NCBI RefSeq assembly: GCF_021021415.1
Contig: NZ_JAINWJ010000015.1
Coordinates: forward strand, 1-64,000
DNA length: 64,000 nt
Reading direction: 5' to 3'
Source: Martelella mediterranea
GTDB lineage: Bacteria; Pseudomonadota; Alphaproteobacteria; Rhizobiales; Rhizobiaceae
Shown: positions 7,909-16,395 of the stretch, one piece after another
How positions within the stretch are numbered: the first letter of the stretch is position 1
Layout of the letters: each line of letters starts with the position of its first letter
Notes under the pieces: generated by a model
Database searches by the model: none
The model's input: the letters and a program-made list of their open reading frames with translations, nothing else
What the model was told of the DNA's origin: nothing
Translations under genes and position numbers: made by a program

Positions 7909-9576
7909 ATGAGTTTTATGTTCAGAATTTCGAGACAGCTTATCGCCGGCAGCGCCGGCCTCGCGATCTGCCTTGCCGCAGGTGCGGCACTCGCCGACGA
8001 CTGGGTGATCGCAGGGCAGGACATGACCTTGGAAGATATTGCCGGTATCAGCCATGACAAGGATGCGCGGATAACCCTTACTGGGCCAGCATCCGAGCGC
8101 ATCGAGCAGGGGCTCGACCTGGTCATGGAGGCGGCGTTGCAGGGCAAGGCCGTCTACGGCTTGACCGTCGGCGTCGGCTGGAACAAGGATCGTCCAATCT
8201 TCGCGATGGAGGACGGCAAAAAGGTGCTGGATGCGGACTTGCTGGAGATGTCGCGAACCTTCAACCTCTCCTCGCTGCGTGCACACGGCGCCGGCATCGG
8301 AGATCCGATGCCGGTGGACGATGTTCGAGCGGCCATGGCAATCCGCCTGAACCAGATCGCGACGGGGCGAACCGGCGTGCAGCCGGCGGTGGCGGAAATG
8401 TACCGTCGGTTTATCGAACAGGGCATCACACCGGTCGTGCCCGAACGCGGTTCGGTTGGCGAGGCCGATATCACGCTTGCGTCTCACATCGGACTTGCAA
8501 TGATCGGCGAAGGAGACGTGTTTGTCGAAGGCGAACGGATCTCCGCCGCACAGGCGCTGAACGATGCTGGCATTGCCCCGCTGGAGCCGATCGGCAAGGA
8601 CTTCCTGTCGATCCTGAGCACGAATGCGCTCACTGTTGGCCGGGCGGCTCTGCTGAGCGAGGAGGTCAGGGAGTATCTCGATCTTCAAACCGCGATCTTC
8701 GCACTGCAACTGGAAGGTTTTAACGGCAATATCGCACCTTTCCTCGCCGAGAGCGCCGAGGAGCGGCCCTTTGATGAAAACATTACCGGCGCGGAAAAGG
8801 TCCGTAGCGCGCTCAAGGGTAGCTATCTCTGGGAAACCTCCGCCGGCCGACCTTTGCAGGACCCTCTTTCCTACCGGACGATGGCCTATGTACTGGGCGG
8901 TGCCTATGTGGCATTGCAGGATTTGCAGGACGCGCTCGAAATCCAGACCAATCACAGCGACGACAATCCGATGGTGGTCGTCGGCTCAGTCGATACGGAC
9001 GCCTCCTCGCAGGTCGCCAGCTATCTGATCGAAGGCGATGTCTCGGGTGCGATCTATCCGAGCGCGAATTTCGAAATGCTGCCCATTGCGACGCGCATCG
9101 AGGCTTTGAACACAGCTCTGGTCCGGCTGTCGCAGGCGATCACGATGCAGACCATTCGCCTCGAAAACCCCGAAATGACGGGGCTTTCCCGCTTCCTGGC
9201 GGCAGACGGCAATGCGGGTCACGCCTTCGGCGCGATCCAGAAACCGCTTGTGTCGCTGCTGGTCGAAAACGCGCAGATCGGCGCGCAAGCGCCGGTCGCG
9301 TCGATTGCCATGGCGGGCAATATCGAGGACCTCAACAGCAACGCACCGTTGTCTGTCGACAATCTGGCGCGGATTCTGGACAATATGTACTGGATGTCGT
9401 CGATCGCGTTGCTCCACGCCGCGCAGGCCGTGGATCTGCGCGATAGCCCGGCGCTGGGAGAAGCCTCGGGCGCGCTGCTTGAGGCCTACCGCGCGACCGT
9501 ACCCTTTGTCGAGCAAGACCGCATCTACACCATCGATTTCGCCAACGGCTACGAATTCTTGCGCAATGGTGGATAA
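7909..9576 (+). CDS. Exported MIO-less aromatic amino acid lyase fold enzyme, probable periplasmic ergothionase
   Basis: A 555-residue enzyme of the histidine/phenylalanine ammonia-lyase superfamily with an N-terminal Sec signal: an RISRQ basic end, a hydrophobic core, and cleavage after AALA near residue 29. I start it at ATG 7909, with AGAGGG eight bases upstream. Family marks are YGLTVGVG (83-90, HAL 'YGINTGFG'), LNQIATGRTGVQP, ERGSVG (179-184), LSTNALTVG, QDPLSYRTMAYVLGG and NHSDDNPMV. The Ala-Ser-Gly triad that cyclises into the MIO electrophile is missing: the site reads GSVGEADITLAS, apparently one residue short. From memory, ergothionases (trimethylammonia lyases) have this fold without MIO. 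With thiourocanate hydratase, DUF917, hydantoinase and carbamoylase in the same operon, ergothionase or an S-methyl-ergothioneine version is the best reading. Cytoplasmic location is usual, so the signal peptide is notable. Confidence 0.82.
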   Translation: MSFMFRISRQLIAGSAGLAICLAAGAALADDWVIAGQDMTLEDIAGISHDKDARITLTGPASERIEQGLDLVMEAALQGKAVYGLTVGVGWNKDRPIFAMEDGKKVLDADLLEMSRTFNLSSLRAHGAGIGDPMPVDDVRAAMAIRLNQIATGRTGVQPAVAEMYRRFIEQGITPVVPERGSVGEADITLASHIGLAMIGEGDVFVEGERISAAQALNDAGIAPLEPIGKDFLSILSTNALTVGRAALLSEEVREYLDLQTAIFALQLEGFNGNIAPFLAESAEERPFDENITGAEKVRSALKGSYLWETSAGRPLQDPLSYRTMAYVLGGAYVALQDLQDALEIQTNHSDDNPMVVVGSVDTDASSQVASYLIEGDVSGAIYPSANFEMLPIATRIEALNTALVRLSQAITMQTIRLENPEMTGLSRFLAADGNAGHAFGAIQKPLVSLLVENAQIGAQAPVASIAMAGNIEDLNSNAPLSVDNLARILDNMYWMSSIALLHAAQAVDLRDSPALGEASGALLEAYRATVPFVEQDRIYTIDFANGYEFLRNGG

Positions 9577-9587
9577 AACAACCGCAT

Positions 9588-9617
9588 GGCCGGTACCGGC
9601 GTCGCGTCGGCCCGGCC
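9588..9617 (+). terminator. Possible terminator hairpin after the lyase gene
   Basis: GGCCGG (9588-9593) and CCGGCC (9612-9617) can pair 12 bases after the stop codon, followed by a pyrimidine-rich TTGCCTGTTCTTTCT stretch. The loop is long (18 nt) and the U-tract is broken, so this is a weak candidate for the end of the ergothioneine operon. Confidence 0.3.
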
Positions 9618-9854
9618 TTGCCTGTTCTTTCTAGGTCCGCAATTGAAGGCTTTGGACATCTGGCCCAACCCTGCGGTCAGAACAAGAGCAGTCCGGAGTC
9701 GCGACAAGGCCGAACCGAACATGATCGTTGCCGTTAGAGCCGGATTCAAAAGTTCATGATGGGAAGCAATATCGTGCAAGGCGTCTGGTCATAACCGTGA
9801 TGCTTGCGACCCATGTTGTGGTGCTTGCGATGGACTTCTCCCAATCCTTGGCGA

Positions 9855-10140
9855 GGCGACGGCCCGTTCGCTATAGACCGTATTCCAATGCACGATCGCG
9901 TTGACGACAAGATTGAGGCCGGATGCGCGAAATAAATGGCTTTCGAACAATCGGTCGCGGATTTCGCCGCGCTCGCGGAAGAAAGCAGTGCGCTTCAGCT
10001 CGTGCGCAGCTTCGCCTTTATTCAGGCCGGCCTGGCAGTGGCGGCGCAATGATCGGCTGGTTTACCATTCGATCATGAACAGTGATCGCTCGATCCGCCG
10101 AGTTCCCGTAGCGCTCTTGCGAGCTGGCTTTCTACAGAGA
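9855..10140 (-). pseudogene. Tn3-family transposase remnant (C-terminal DDE region, broken)
   Basis: Minus-strand translation gives pieces typical of the C-terminus of Tn3-family transposases: ARALRELG, then after a frameshift RRIERSLFMIEW, an in-frame TAA at 10062-10064, then [28 protein letters not shown] and [20 protein letters not shown], after which the match is lost. An intact transposase is close to 1000 residues, so only about a tenth remains, with at least one frameshift and one stop. No inverted repeats, resolvase or passenger genes were recognised around it. It marks an old mobile-element insertion directly downstream of the ergothioneine operon, consistent with horizontal movement or later rearrangement. 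Confidence 0.82.
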
Positions 10141-10317
10141 TGCGGACGGCTTCTGTTATTTGACACGGCACCGGGCCCCACTCGCCTTAAATATTTCAAA
10201 GTCTTATTGTGCTGACCGGCGTCGAATCCACATGCCGATTTACAAGTAGTGGTTGGCTTGAGAGACAGAGGAGCGAACAGGTTTCCTGCAATCCGCGTCC
10301 TCCTTTTTCCCGGACGT
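10141..10317. other. Intergenic, no gene recognised
   Basis: Sequence between the transposase remnant and the end of the MATE gene. No plausible coding region, RNA gene or strong terminator was seen. Together with 9618-9854 it is probably decayed mobile-element flank. Confidence 0.4.
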
Positions 10318-11664
10318 TCAACGGTGCTGTGTGCCCGATGGCGAAAAGGTCCGTTCCGCCAGCTTCGGCAACGTCAGCCGGAAGAAGATCGAGCGCGCGC
10401 CCTGGAACAGCAGCATCGCCATCCAGAGCCCGTGATTGCCGAATAGCGGCTGCAGCACCGCCCATGCCGCGAAATAGCAGGCGAGCGACGCCAGCATCAG
10501 CGTGCGCATCTCGCGCGACCATGTCGCGCCGATGAATACGCCGTCCATCTGGAACGCGATCACGCCGATAAGCGGCATGATCGCCGCATAGGGCAGATAG
10601 GTGTGGGCGAGCGCCTGCGTCTCCGGGATCGGCGCGATCAACGCCACAACCATGGGCCCGGTCATAAAGAAGATCGCCGATACCACGAGCGCCATTGCCA
10701 CGCCCCAGAGCGTGGTGAGCTTGATGACGCGATCGAAGGCCGGGCGATAGAACGCGCCGACGGCACGGCCAGCAAGCTGTTCAGCGGCGGTCGCAAAACC
10801 GTCGAGGAAGGCAACGCCAAGGAAATAGTAACGCAGCAGCACGGTATTGGCGGCCAGGATGTCGGTGCCCAACACGCCTGACTGGCGGGTGAAGAAGGAA
10901 AGCCCGATCAGAAGCGCGAAGGAGCGGATCATCATGTCGCGGTTGACCGAGAACATCCGCTTGAGGGCGGAAAGGTCGGGCCACTCCCAAAGCTGCCGGT
11001 CGGTGCGCCGAAGGATGAGGGCCGCGCCGATCACGGCCGTCAGCCCCTCGGCGATCAGGCTCGCCGCACCCGCTCCGGCCAGTCCGAAGCCCAGCCACAA
11101 TACGCCGGCAAAGGCCAGAAACAGGTTCAGTGCATTCAGCGCCACCTGCAGAAGCAGCGCGGTTACCGCTTCGCCGCGACCGATCACCCAGCCGAAGACC
11201 ACGAAATTGAACAGCGCGAACGGTGCCGACCACACCCGCCAGGCATAATACGTCCAGGCCGCTTCGCCCACCGCGCCTTCGGCATCGAGCGCTGCCAACC
11301 CCAGATGCCCGATCGGCACGTGCAGCAGGAGAATGAGCAGGCCTGCGACGAGCGCGATCAGGATGCCCCCAAGCAGCATGCGTTGCTCCTGGCGGCGGTC
11401 GGCCGCGCCGACAGCTTGCGCGATGAAGCCAGTCGTCGCACCGCGCAGGAAGTTGAAGGTGGTGAACAGGACATCGAAGATGACGGCAGCAAGCGCCACG
11501 CCGCCAATCAGCACCTGATCGCGCAACTGGCCGACCACGCCGGTCGCGGCGAGGCTGACCAGCGGCGTCGAAAGATGGGCGACCATCATCGGCAGCGCGA
11601 TCGTGAAAACCTGCCGGTGCGTTACCTGAAAGGGGCGCGAAACCCGACCGACGGTATTCTCCAC
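10318..11664 (-). CDS. MATE family (DinF-like) multidrug efflux transporter
   Basis: A 448-residue inner-membrane protein with about twelve hydrophobic segments arranged as two similar halves, characteristic of MATE sodium- or proton-coupled drug exporters. The opening FTIALPMMVAHLSTPLVSL and GVVGQL are typical of the DinF branch. The open frame extends to 11724, but I prefer the GTG at 11664: it has AGGGA upstream and begins at the usual distance before the first membrane helix. It is not tightly linked to the downstream-lying operon; the gap to the PLP-enzyme gene is 360 bp. The exported compound is unknown. Confidence 0.85.
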   Translation of the reverse strand: MENTVGRVSRPFQVTHRQVFTIALPMMVAHLSTPLVSLAATGVVGQLRDQVLIGGVALAAVIFDVLFTTFNFLRGATTGFIAQAVGAADRRQEQRMLLGGILIALVAGLLILLLHVPIGHLGLAALDAEGAVGEAAWTYYAWRVWSAPFALFNFVVFGWVIGRGEAVTALLLQVALNALNLFLAFAGVLWLGFGLAGAGAASLIAEGLTAVIGAALILRRTDRQLWEWPDLSALKRMFSVNRDMMIRSFALLIGLSFFTRQSGVLGTDILAANTVLLRYYFLGVAFLDGFATAAEQLAGRAVGAFYRPAFDRVIKLTTLWGVAMALVVSAIFFMTGPMVVALIAPIPETQALAHTYLPYAAIMPLIGVIAFQMDGVFIGATWSREMRTLMLASLACYFAAWAVLQPLFGNHGLWMAMLLFQGARSIFFRLTLPKLAERTFSPSGTQHR

Positions 11665-12024
11665 GATAAGCTGTTCCCTGCTGGCACAACGAACGACTCG
11701 AAAAACGGACTCGGTTTTCGGCACGCGCGATGCGTAGATTCAATAACTTCGGAGCGCCCTTGGGGGTCCAAATGGACGCACGATGCTCCAAGCGATCCGC
11801 CAATCATAGCTGGCTGGTCCAGCGGAAAAGACAAAACATGGATTAGGGCGAGAATCTCCAACTCGTCAAGAGCGCTCGCCGGTGACCGGCTTCAGGCGAT
11901 GGCGCCAGTCGAAACCGGCATTCTCCTGAGTACCTAAACAGTTGAAAAAATGTGAGTACCGCCGCCATGCCCGACGTGAAGACCTCTCATCCTGGCCTCT
12001 CAACCCAAACCGGAAAGACGCGGC
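11665..12024. other. Intergenic region upstream of the MATE gene
   Basis: About 360 bp without a convincing gene. It should hold the MATE promoter and the 3' end of the seven-gene minus-strand operon. A short A/T inverted repeat, CGAAAA ... TTTTCG, sits near 11698-11718. Small open frames here have no family features or ribosome sites and are left out. Confidence 0.35.
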
Positions 12025-13146
12025 TCACGCTTCGCGCAATTCTCCGCTATCGAGAAAGCGCTCCAACTGATCGACATAGGGCGCAATGTCGAGGCCGTTT
12101 TCCTTCAGCCAGTCGGGGTTGTAATAGGTATCGGCGTAGCGTGCGCCGCTGTCGCAGATCAGGGTGACGAGCGCGCCTTCGCGCTTTTCGTGCATCATCT
12201 GCGCCGCGATCCGGCAGAGGCCGAAGAAATTGGTGCCGGTCGAGCCGCCGACCTGGCGGAAGATTCGCTTTGAGAGCACGTGCATGGCAGCAAGCGATGC
12301 TGCGTCGGGGACCCGGATCATGTGGTCGATGACCGTCGGCAGGAAGGAGGGTTCGACGCGCGGCCTGCCGATGCCCTCGATCCGGGAGCCGTCATTGCGG
12401 CTGATGGTGCGGTCGCCGCTGACATAGCTGTCATAGAACACCGAGTTCTCGACATCGACCACGCAGAGCCGTGTCGGCAGGTTGCGGTAGCGGATATAGC
12501 GGCCGATCGTGGCCGAGGTGCCGCCGGTTCCCGCGCTCATCACCACCCATTCGGGCGTGGGATGCTCCTCGTTTTCCATCTGCGCGAAAATGCTCTCGGC
12601 GATGTTGTTGTTGCCGCGCCAGTCGGTGGCGCGCTCGGCGAAGGTGAACTGGTCGAGATAGTGGCCGCCGGTCTCGGCGGCGATCCGCTGCGCGGCCTCG
12701 TAGACCTCGCCGGAGCGTTCGACCAGATGGCACTGGCCGCCGAAGCGTTCGATCGCCTCGATCTTCTGGCGCGATGTGGTGCGCGGCATCACGGCGATGA
12801 ACGGCAGATGGAGGATGCGGGCAAAATAGGCTTCCGAAACCGCCGTTGAGCCCGACGACGCCTCGACCAGCGTGGTGCCCTCGCGGATATGGCCGTTGCA
12901 GATGCCGTAAAGCACCAGCGAGCGGGCGAGGCGATGCTTCAGGCTGCCGGTCGGGTGCGTGCTTTCATCCTTCAGATAGACCGAAAGACCGGCAAGGCCG
13001 GGAAAGACCGGCTTGATCAGATGGGTGTCGGCGGAGCGGCGGGCGTCGCCCTGTAAAAGCCCGATGGCGCGGCGCGCCCAGGCCCGCTCGGCGCAGGCCG
13101 GCAGCGCGATGTCCAGACTGTCGGTCAGGAGGCTCTCGCCGCTCAT
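12025..13146 (-). CDS. PLP-dependent cysteine synthase-fold enzyme, Cds1-like (cysteine desulfhydrase candidate)
   Basis: A 373-residue fold-type II PLP enzyme. The Schiff-base lysine is Lys70 in [11 protein letters not shown], the substrate loop is [15 protein letters not shown] (95-109), and the phosphate-binding loop is [10 protein letters not shown] (204-212). The stretches [11 protein letters not shown] and [20 protein letters not shown] resemble the mycobacterial Cds1 (Rv3684) type of L-cysteine desulfhydrase as I remember it, rather than CysK/CysM. Such enzymes beta-eliminate cysteine or its S-derivatives to aminoacrylate and a thiol. It overlaps the RidA gene by 4 bp; RidA hydrolyses exactly that aminoacrylate. 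It is the last gene of a TRAP-headed operon, so the substrate is probably imported. Exact specificity is unknown. Confidence 0.8.
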   Translation of the reverse strand: MSGESLLTDSLDIALPACAERAWARRAIGLLQGDARRSADTHLIKPVFPGLAGLSVYLKDESTHPTGSLKHRLARSLVLYGICNGHIREGTTLVEASSGSTAVSEAYFARILHLPFIAVMPRTTSRQKIEAIERFGGQCHLVERSGEVYEAAQRIAAETGGHYLDQFTFAERATDWRGNNNIAESIFAQMENEEHPTPEWVVMSAGTGGTSATIGRYIRYRNLPTRLCVVDVENSVFYDSYVSGDRTISRNDGSRIEGIGRPRVEPSFLPTVIDHMIRVPDAASLAAMHVLSKRIFRQVGGSTGTNFFGLCRIAAQMMHEKREGALVTLICDSGARYADTYYNPDWLKENGLDIAPYVDQLERFLDSGELREA

Positions 13147-13517
13147 AGCGCGATTACCGCCTCGACTTCGACCATCGCCCCCTTGGGAAGGGCCGAGACT
13201 TCATAGCAGGCGCGCGCCGGGAACGGCTCGGCAAAGGTCTTGCCGTATTCTTCGTTGACGTCGGCGAAGCCGGAAAGGTCGGTCAGAAGCACGGTAGTCT
13301 TGATCGTCTTCGTCAGGTCGGTTCCGGCTTCCTCGGCAATCGCCGCGATATTCTTCAGGCATTGCCGCATCTGCTCCACCGCGCCACCTTCCACGAACGC
13401 GCCGGTTGCCGGATCGATCGGAAGCTGACCCGACACGAACAGCAGATCGCCATGGCGAACGGCCTGGCTGTAGGGCCCGATGGCGGCGGGTGCCTTGTCG
13501 GTGGCGATGGCTTTCAT
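13143..13517 (-). CDS. RidA family enamine/imine deaminase
   Basis: A 124-residue protein of the YjgF/RidA family, of full normal length. The signature is complete: IGPYSQAV (13-20), [30 protein letters not shown], and the C-terminal [23 protein letters not shown], whose Arg binds the substrate carboxylate. RidA hydrolyses 2-aminoacrylate and related enamines from PLP enzymes, preventing damage to other PLP proteins. It is coupled by 4-bp overlaps to the Cds1-like gene downstream and the AhpD-like gene upstream, supporting a shared pathway with an aminoacrylate intermediate. Confidence 0.92.
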   Translation of the reverse strand: MKAIATDKAPAAIGPYSQAVRHGDLLFVSGQLPIDPATGAFVEGGAVEQMRQCLKNIAAIAEEAGTDLTKTIKTTVLLTDLSGFADVNEEYGKTFAEPFPARACYEVSALPKGAMVEVEAVIAL

Positions 13518-14101
13518 GGCGATGTCCTCTTCTCTTCATTGTCGGAATGGCCAAGCGGGTGCATCAGCCGGTTGGCCCAGCCGAATATAGCAATAGCATG
13601 AATGAGGTCGATGATCTCGAAGGGTTCGAGGCCTGCGGCCTTCAGCGCCGCGATATGGCTTTTGTCGGCTTTGGGCGGTGTCGCCGTCAGCGCCTCGGCG
13701 AACGCGACGATCGCGGCATCGCGGCCCGACAGCGCAGCGCGATTCTCGGTCCAGAGCGCGGCTATAACGTCGGATGAGCCGGACAGGCGAATGTGCTGGC
13801 GGGCGTGGACATTGGCGCAGTAGCGGCAGCCATTGACCTGGGATGCGGCCAGCGCGCCAAGCTCGCGGTCGGCGCGCGGCAGTCCGCCCTCGGCATACAT
13901 GATCGCGTTGAACAGCGTGGTGCGCGCGACATAGCTTTCGGGATCATGGGCAAGGGTGCGCACATAGGGCGAAACCTTCTTCGCCGACGGCGTCACCTTC
14001 ATCGCTTCCAGTTGTTCCGGTGTGGCGTCCTCGATCTCGACCGGCGGCAGATGCGGATGCCAGGTGAGCGGTTTGATGCGGATGGCTCCCAGAGCGCTCA
14101 T
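13514..14101 (-). CDS. AhpD-like / carboxymuconolactone decarboxylase family peroxidase-related protein
   Basis: A 195-residue CMD-domain protein carrying the redox motif CRYCANVHARQH (Cys92, Cys95, His99, His103), as in the alkylhydroperoxidase AhpD and the 'peroxidase-related enzyme' group. This motif supports thiol-based peroxide reduction or a related proton-transfer role. It overlaps both neighbours by 4 bp (RidA after it, a second CMD protein before it). The two CMD proteins may form a heteromeric pair. Whether it detoxifies a by-product or acts on the pathway substrate cannot be decided. Confidence 0.82.
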   Translation of the reverse strand: MSALGAIRIKPLTWHPHLPPVEIEDATPEQLEAMKVTPSAKKVSPYVRTLAHDPESYVARTTLFNAIMYAEGGLPRADRELGALAASQVNGCRYCANVHARQHIRLSGSSDVIAALWTENRAALSGRDAAIVAFAEALTATPPKADKSHIAALKAAGLEPFEIIDLIHAIAIFGWANRLMHPLGHSDNEEKRTSP

Positions 14102-14586
14102 GCACCTTCCTCCAACAGTGAAAGGCCGTGGGCGACCCTGATCTGAAAGCAGGCAAAGGCCAGAAGCTCGGACAGCGCGATCACCTGCGACACGCTCAGT
14201 CCGGCCTCAAGCAGCGCATCGAGGCTTTCGCGGGTGCTTGCGCCCGGATTGGCGGCGATCATGTCAGCATGGGCGGCGATCGCTGCAAGGCGATCGTCTT
14301 CCGGCATCTCACCGCGTGAAAGCGTGGCCAAGGCCTCGTCTTCCGGCACGGGATATTCGGCGAGCAGGCGTTCATCGTCCGCGGTCAGCGCCACCCGGCG
14401 GGCGATCGCAGCGCGCAGCGCCGGCGATAGGCCGAGATCGTTTTGAGGGGTGAGAACCGCCGCGCGGCAGTCTTCCGCGCCGTTCAGGAATTCGGGACGA
14501 AGCGCGCGAAATTTGTAGATTTCGCCCTCGTCGGCAAGGCCGCCGGCGCGGTCCAGCGCGTCGGGCCGGGCATGGTGTATAGTCAT
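14098..14586 (-). CDS. CMD-domain protein without CxxC motif
   Basis: A 162-residue helical protein resembling the 'CMD domain protein' family that accompanies AhpD-like proteins. Helices around residues 40-160 follow the CMD pattern (LSPALRAAIARRVALTADD and SVSQVIALSELLAFACFQIR), but the CxxC pair is absent; only a single Cys lies in ACFQIRVAHG. The start at 14586 overlaps the stop of the DctM gene (ATGA). A longer open frame running through dctM in another frame is a shadow. Likely partner of the next gene's product; function unknown. Confidence 0.72.
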   Translation of the reverse strand: MTIHHARPDALDRAGGLADEGEIYKFRALRPEFLNGAEDCRAAVLTPQNDLGLSPALRAAIARRVALTADDERLLAEYPVPEDEALATLSRGEMPEDDRLAAIAAHADMIAANPGASTRESLDALLEAGLSVSQVIALSELLAFACFQIRVAHGLSLLEEGA

Positions 14587-15872
14587 TGCGGTCCCATGAT
14601 GAGATTGGGGAGCCAGAGCGTGATTTCCGGCACGGTCGCCAGCAGGATCAGCACGACGATCGGCGGGATCAGCAGTGGCAGGATCGATATCGCCAGCTTT
14701 TCGAAACGCACGCCCGAAACGGCCGACATCAGGTAAAGCCCGACGCCGAGCGGCGGCGTGGCGATGCCTAAAAGCAGGGCAAGGGTGATCACCATGCCGA
14801 ACTGCACCCGGTCGATGCCGAAGGCATCGGCGGCGGGCAGAAGCAGCGGCAGGAGAATGATCTTGGCCGGCGTCGCCTCCATGAAGCAGCCGATGATGAC
14901 CAGCAGCACGATGGTGAAGGCCATGAACACCCACGGCTTGCTGATCGCCTCCAGAATGCCGGAGGCAAAGGCCTGCGGCACCTGCTCGAAGGCAAACAGC
15001 CAGCCCATGATCTGGGAGACGCCGATGATCATCATGATCAGGGAGGAAAGCACCGCACTTTCGGTGAGCGCGTCGCGCACGCCCTTCCATGTCACCGTGC
15101 GATAGAACAGGCCGATCAGCAGCGAATAGCCGCAGGCGATCACGCCGGCTTCGGTGGCCGTGGCAAAGCCGAAGATGATGGCGCTCAGGATGATGGCGGG
15201 CGCGATCAACGCCGGCAGTCCCTCGAGCGTGGCGCGGCGGATATCGCCGATGCTGGCGCGTTTCTCACGCGGCATCGGCGTCCAGATCGAAACGACGCGG
15301 ATATAGAGGATGAAGGAAATCGCCACGAGAATGCCGGGAATGATGCCGGCCAGAAACAGCCGAGCCACCGATTGGTTGGCAAGCCAGGCATAGACGATCA
15401 GGCTGATCGAGGGCGGAACGATCGGCCCGACAAGCGAGGTCGCGACGGTCAGCGCCGCGGAGAATTGAGGCGAATAACCGCGCTCGCGCATGGCCTTCAC
15501 CTCAAGCTGGCCGAGACCGGCGATATCGGCCGTGGCCGCGCCCGAAACGCCCGCAAACAGCAGCGATGCGACGACGTTGACATAGGCAAGTCCGGCGCGG
15601 AAATGGCCGATCAGTGCCAGACAGAAATTGAAGATGCGATCGGTCAAACCAATGGTGTTCATCAGATTGCCGGCCAGCACGAAGAACGGGATTGCGAGCA
15701 GCGCCGGCTTTGCCGCGCCGTCTAGAATCTGTTGCGGGACGACGATGCCCATATCGCCGAAACCGGCCCAGTAGAGGCCGATAATGGCGCCGGCGCCGAT
15801 GGCGACGGTCACCGGCACGCCGATCAGCATCAGCAGCACGAAGCCGCCGATGACAATGAGGCCGAGGGTCAT
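14583..15872 (-). CDS. TRAP transporter large permease, DctM family (system 2)
   Basis: A 429-residue polytopic membrane protein with the DctM pattern: ALLAIPFFVLAGNLM, FAGVSGAATADIAGLG, ATSLVGPIVPPSISLIVYA and the second-half GIATPPLGVGLYLM. It overlaps DctQ upstream and the CMD gene downstream by 4 bp each, so translation of transporter and enzymes is coupled. This is the large sodium-coupled channel subunit that imports the substrate of the CMD/AhpD/RidA/PLP-enzyme operon. Confidence 0.9.
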   Translation of the reverse strand: MTLGLIVIGGFVLLMLIGVPVTVAIGAGAIIGLYWAGFGDMGIVVPQQILDGAAKPALLAIPFFVLAGNLMNTIGLTDRIFNFCLALIGHFRAGLAYVNVVASLLFAGVSGAATADIAGLGQLEVKAMRERGYSPQFSAALTVATSLVGPIVPPSISLIVYAWLANQSVARLFLAGIIPGILVAISFILYIRVVSIWTPMPREKRASIGDIRRATLEGLPALIAPAIILSAIIFGFATATEAGVIACGYSLLIGLFYRTVTWKGVRDALTESAVLSSLIMMIIGVSQIMGWLFAFEQVPQAFASGILEAISKPWVFMAFTIVLLVIIGCFMEATPAKIILLPLLLPAADAFGIDRVQFGMVITLALLLGIATPPLGVGLYLMSAVSGVRFEKLAISILPLLIPPIVVLILLATVPEITLWLPNLIMGPQ

Positions 15873-16390
15873 TCGACGGCTCCTTTTTCGACCGGTTCGA
15901 TATCACGCGGGAACGCTTCGGCCCGGCCGGTGGCGATCTCGATGAAGGACAGCAGGAAATGCAGGAACACCAGCGATGCGGAGACGAACAGCGGCAGCGA
16001 CTGGGTCCAGATCGGCAGGCCGGTGCCATCCATCGGCGCGCGCTGCAGCGAGATCAGCGCCGGCGCGCCGCGCAGGATCGCCGCCATCACGCCCATGCCG
16101 ACAAGGCAGGCGAACATGCCGCCGACCCGCCGCCCGACGGGCGGCAGGCGCGACATGAAGATATCGACAACCACGTCGCGGCGGTTGCGCATATAGACGA
16201 AGAAGCCAAGCAGCAGCATCCAGATGAACAACAGCAGCGTCCACGAGAATATCCAGCCGAAGGCGTGATCGAACACCGCCCGGAAGGCGACGTTGAAAAG
16301 GTTCAGCGCCACCATGACGGCGAGACAGAGGGTCGCCAGCCCCTTGAAGAGGCTGGCGATGGCGTCAAGAAACCCGTCAAGCGCGCGCAT
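15869..16390 (-). CDS. TRAP transporter small permease, DctQ family (system 2)
   Basis: A 173-residue membrane protein with four hydrophobic segments and the DctQ-type central region (FVYMRNRRDVVVDIFMSRLP, equivalent to the family's short conserved loop before VD). It follows the binding-protein gene by five bases and overlaps dctM by 4 bp. Confidence 0.85.
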   Translation of the reverse strand: MRALDGFLDAIASLFKGLATLCLAVMVALNLFNVAFRAVFDHAFGWIFSWTLLLFIWMLLLGFFVYMRNRRDVVVDIFMSRLPPVGRRVGGMFACLVGMGVMAAILRGAPALISLQRAPMDGTGLPIWTQSLPLFVSASLVFLHFLLSFIEIATGRAEAFPRDIEPVEKGAVE

Positions 16391-16395
16391 CGAAC

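Noticed and set aside
7909-9576. Calling the lyase a histidine or phenylalanine ammonia-lyase
   Set aside because: The Ala-Ser-Gly MIO triad needed by those enzymes is absent and a signal peptide is present.
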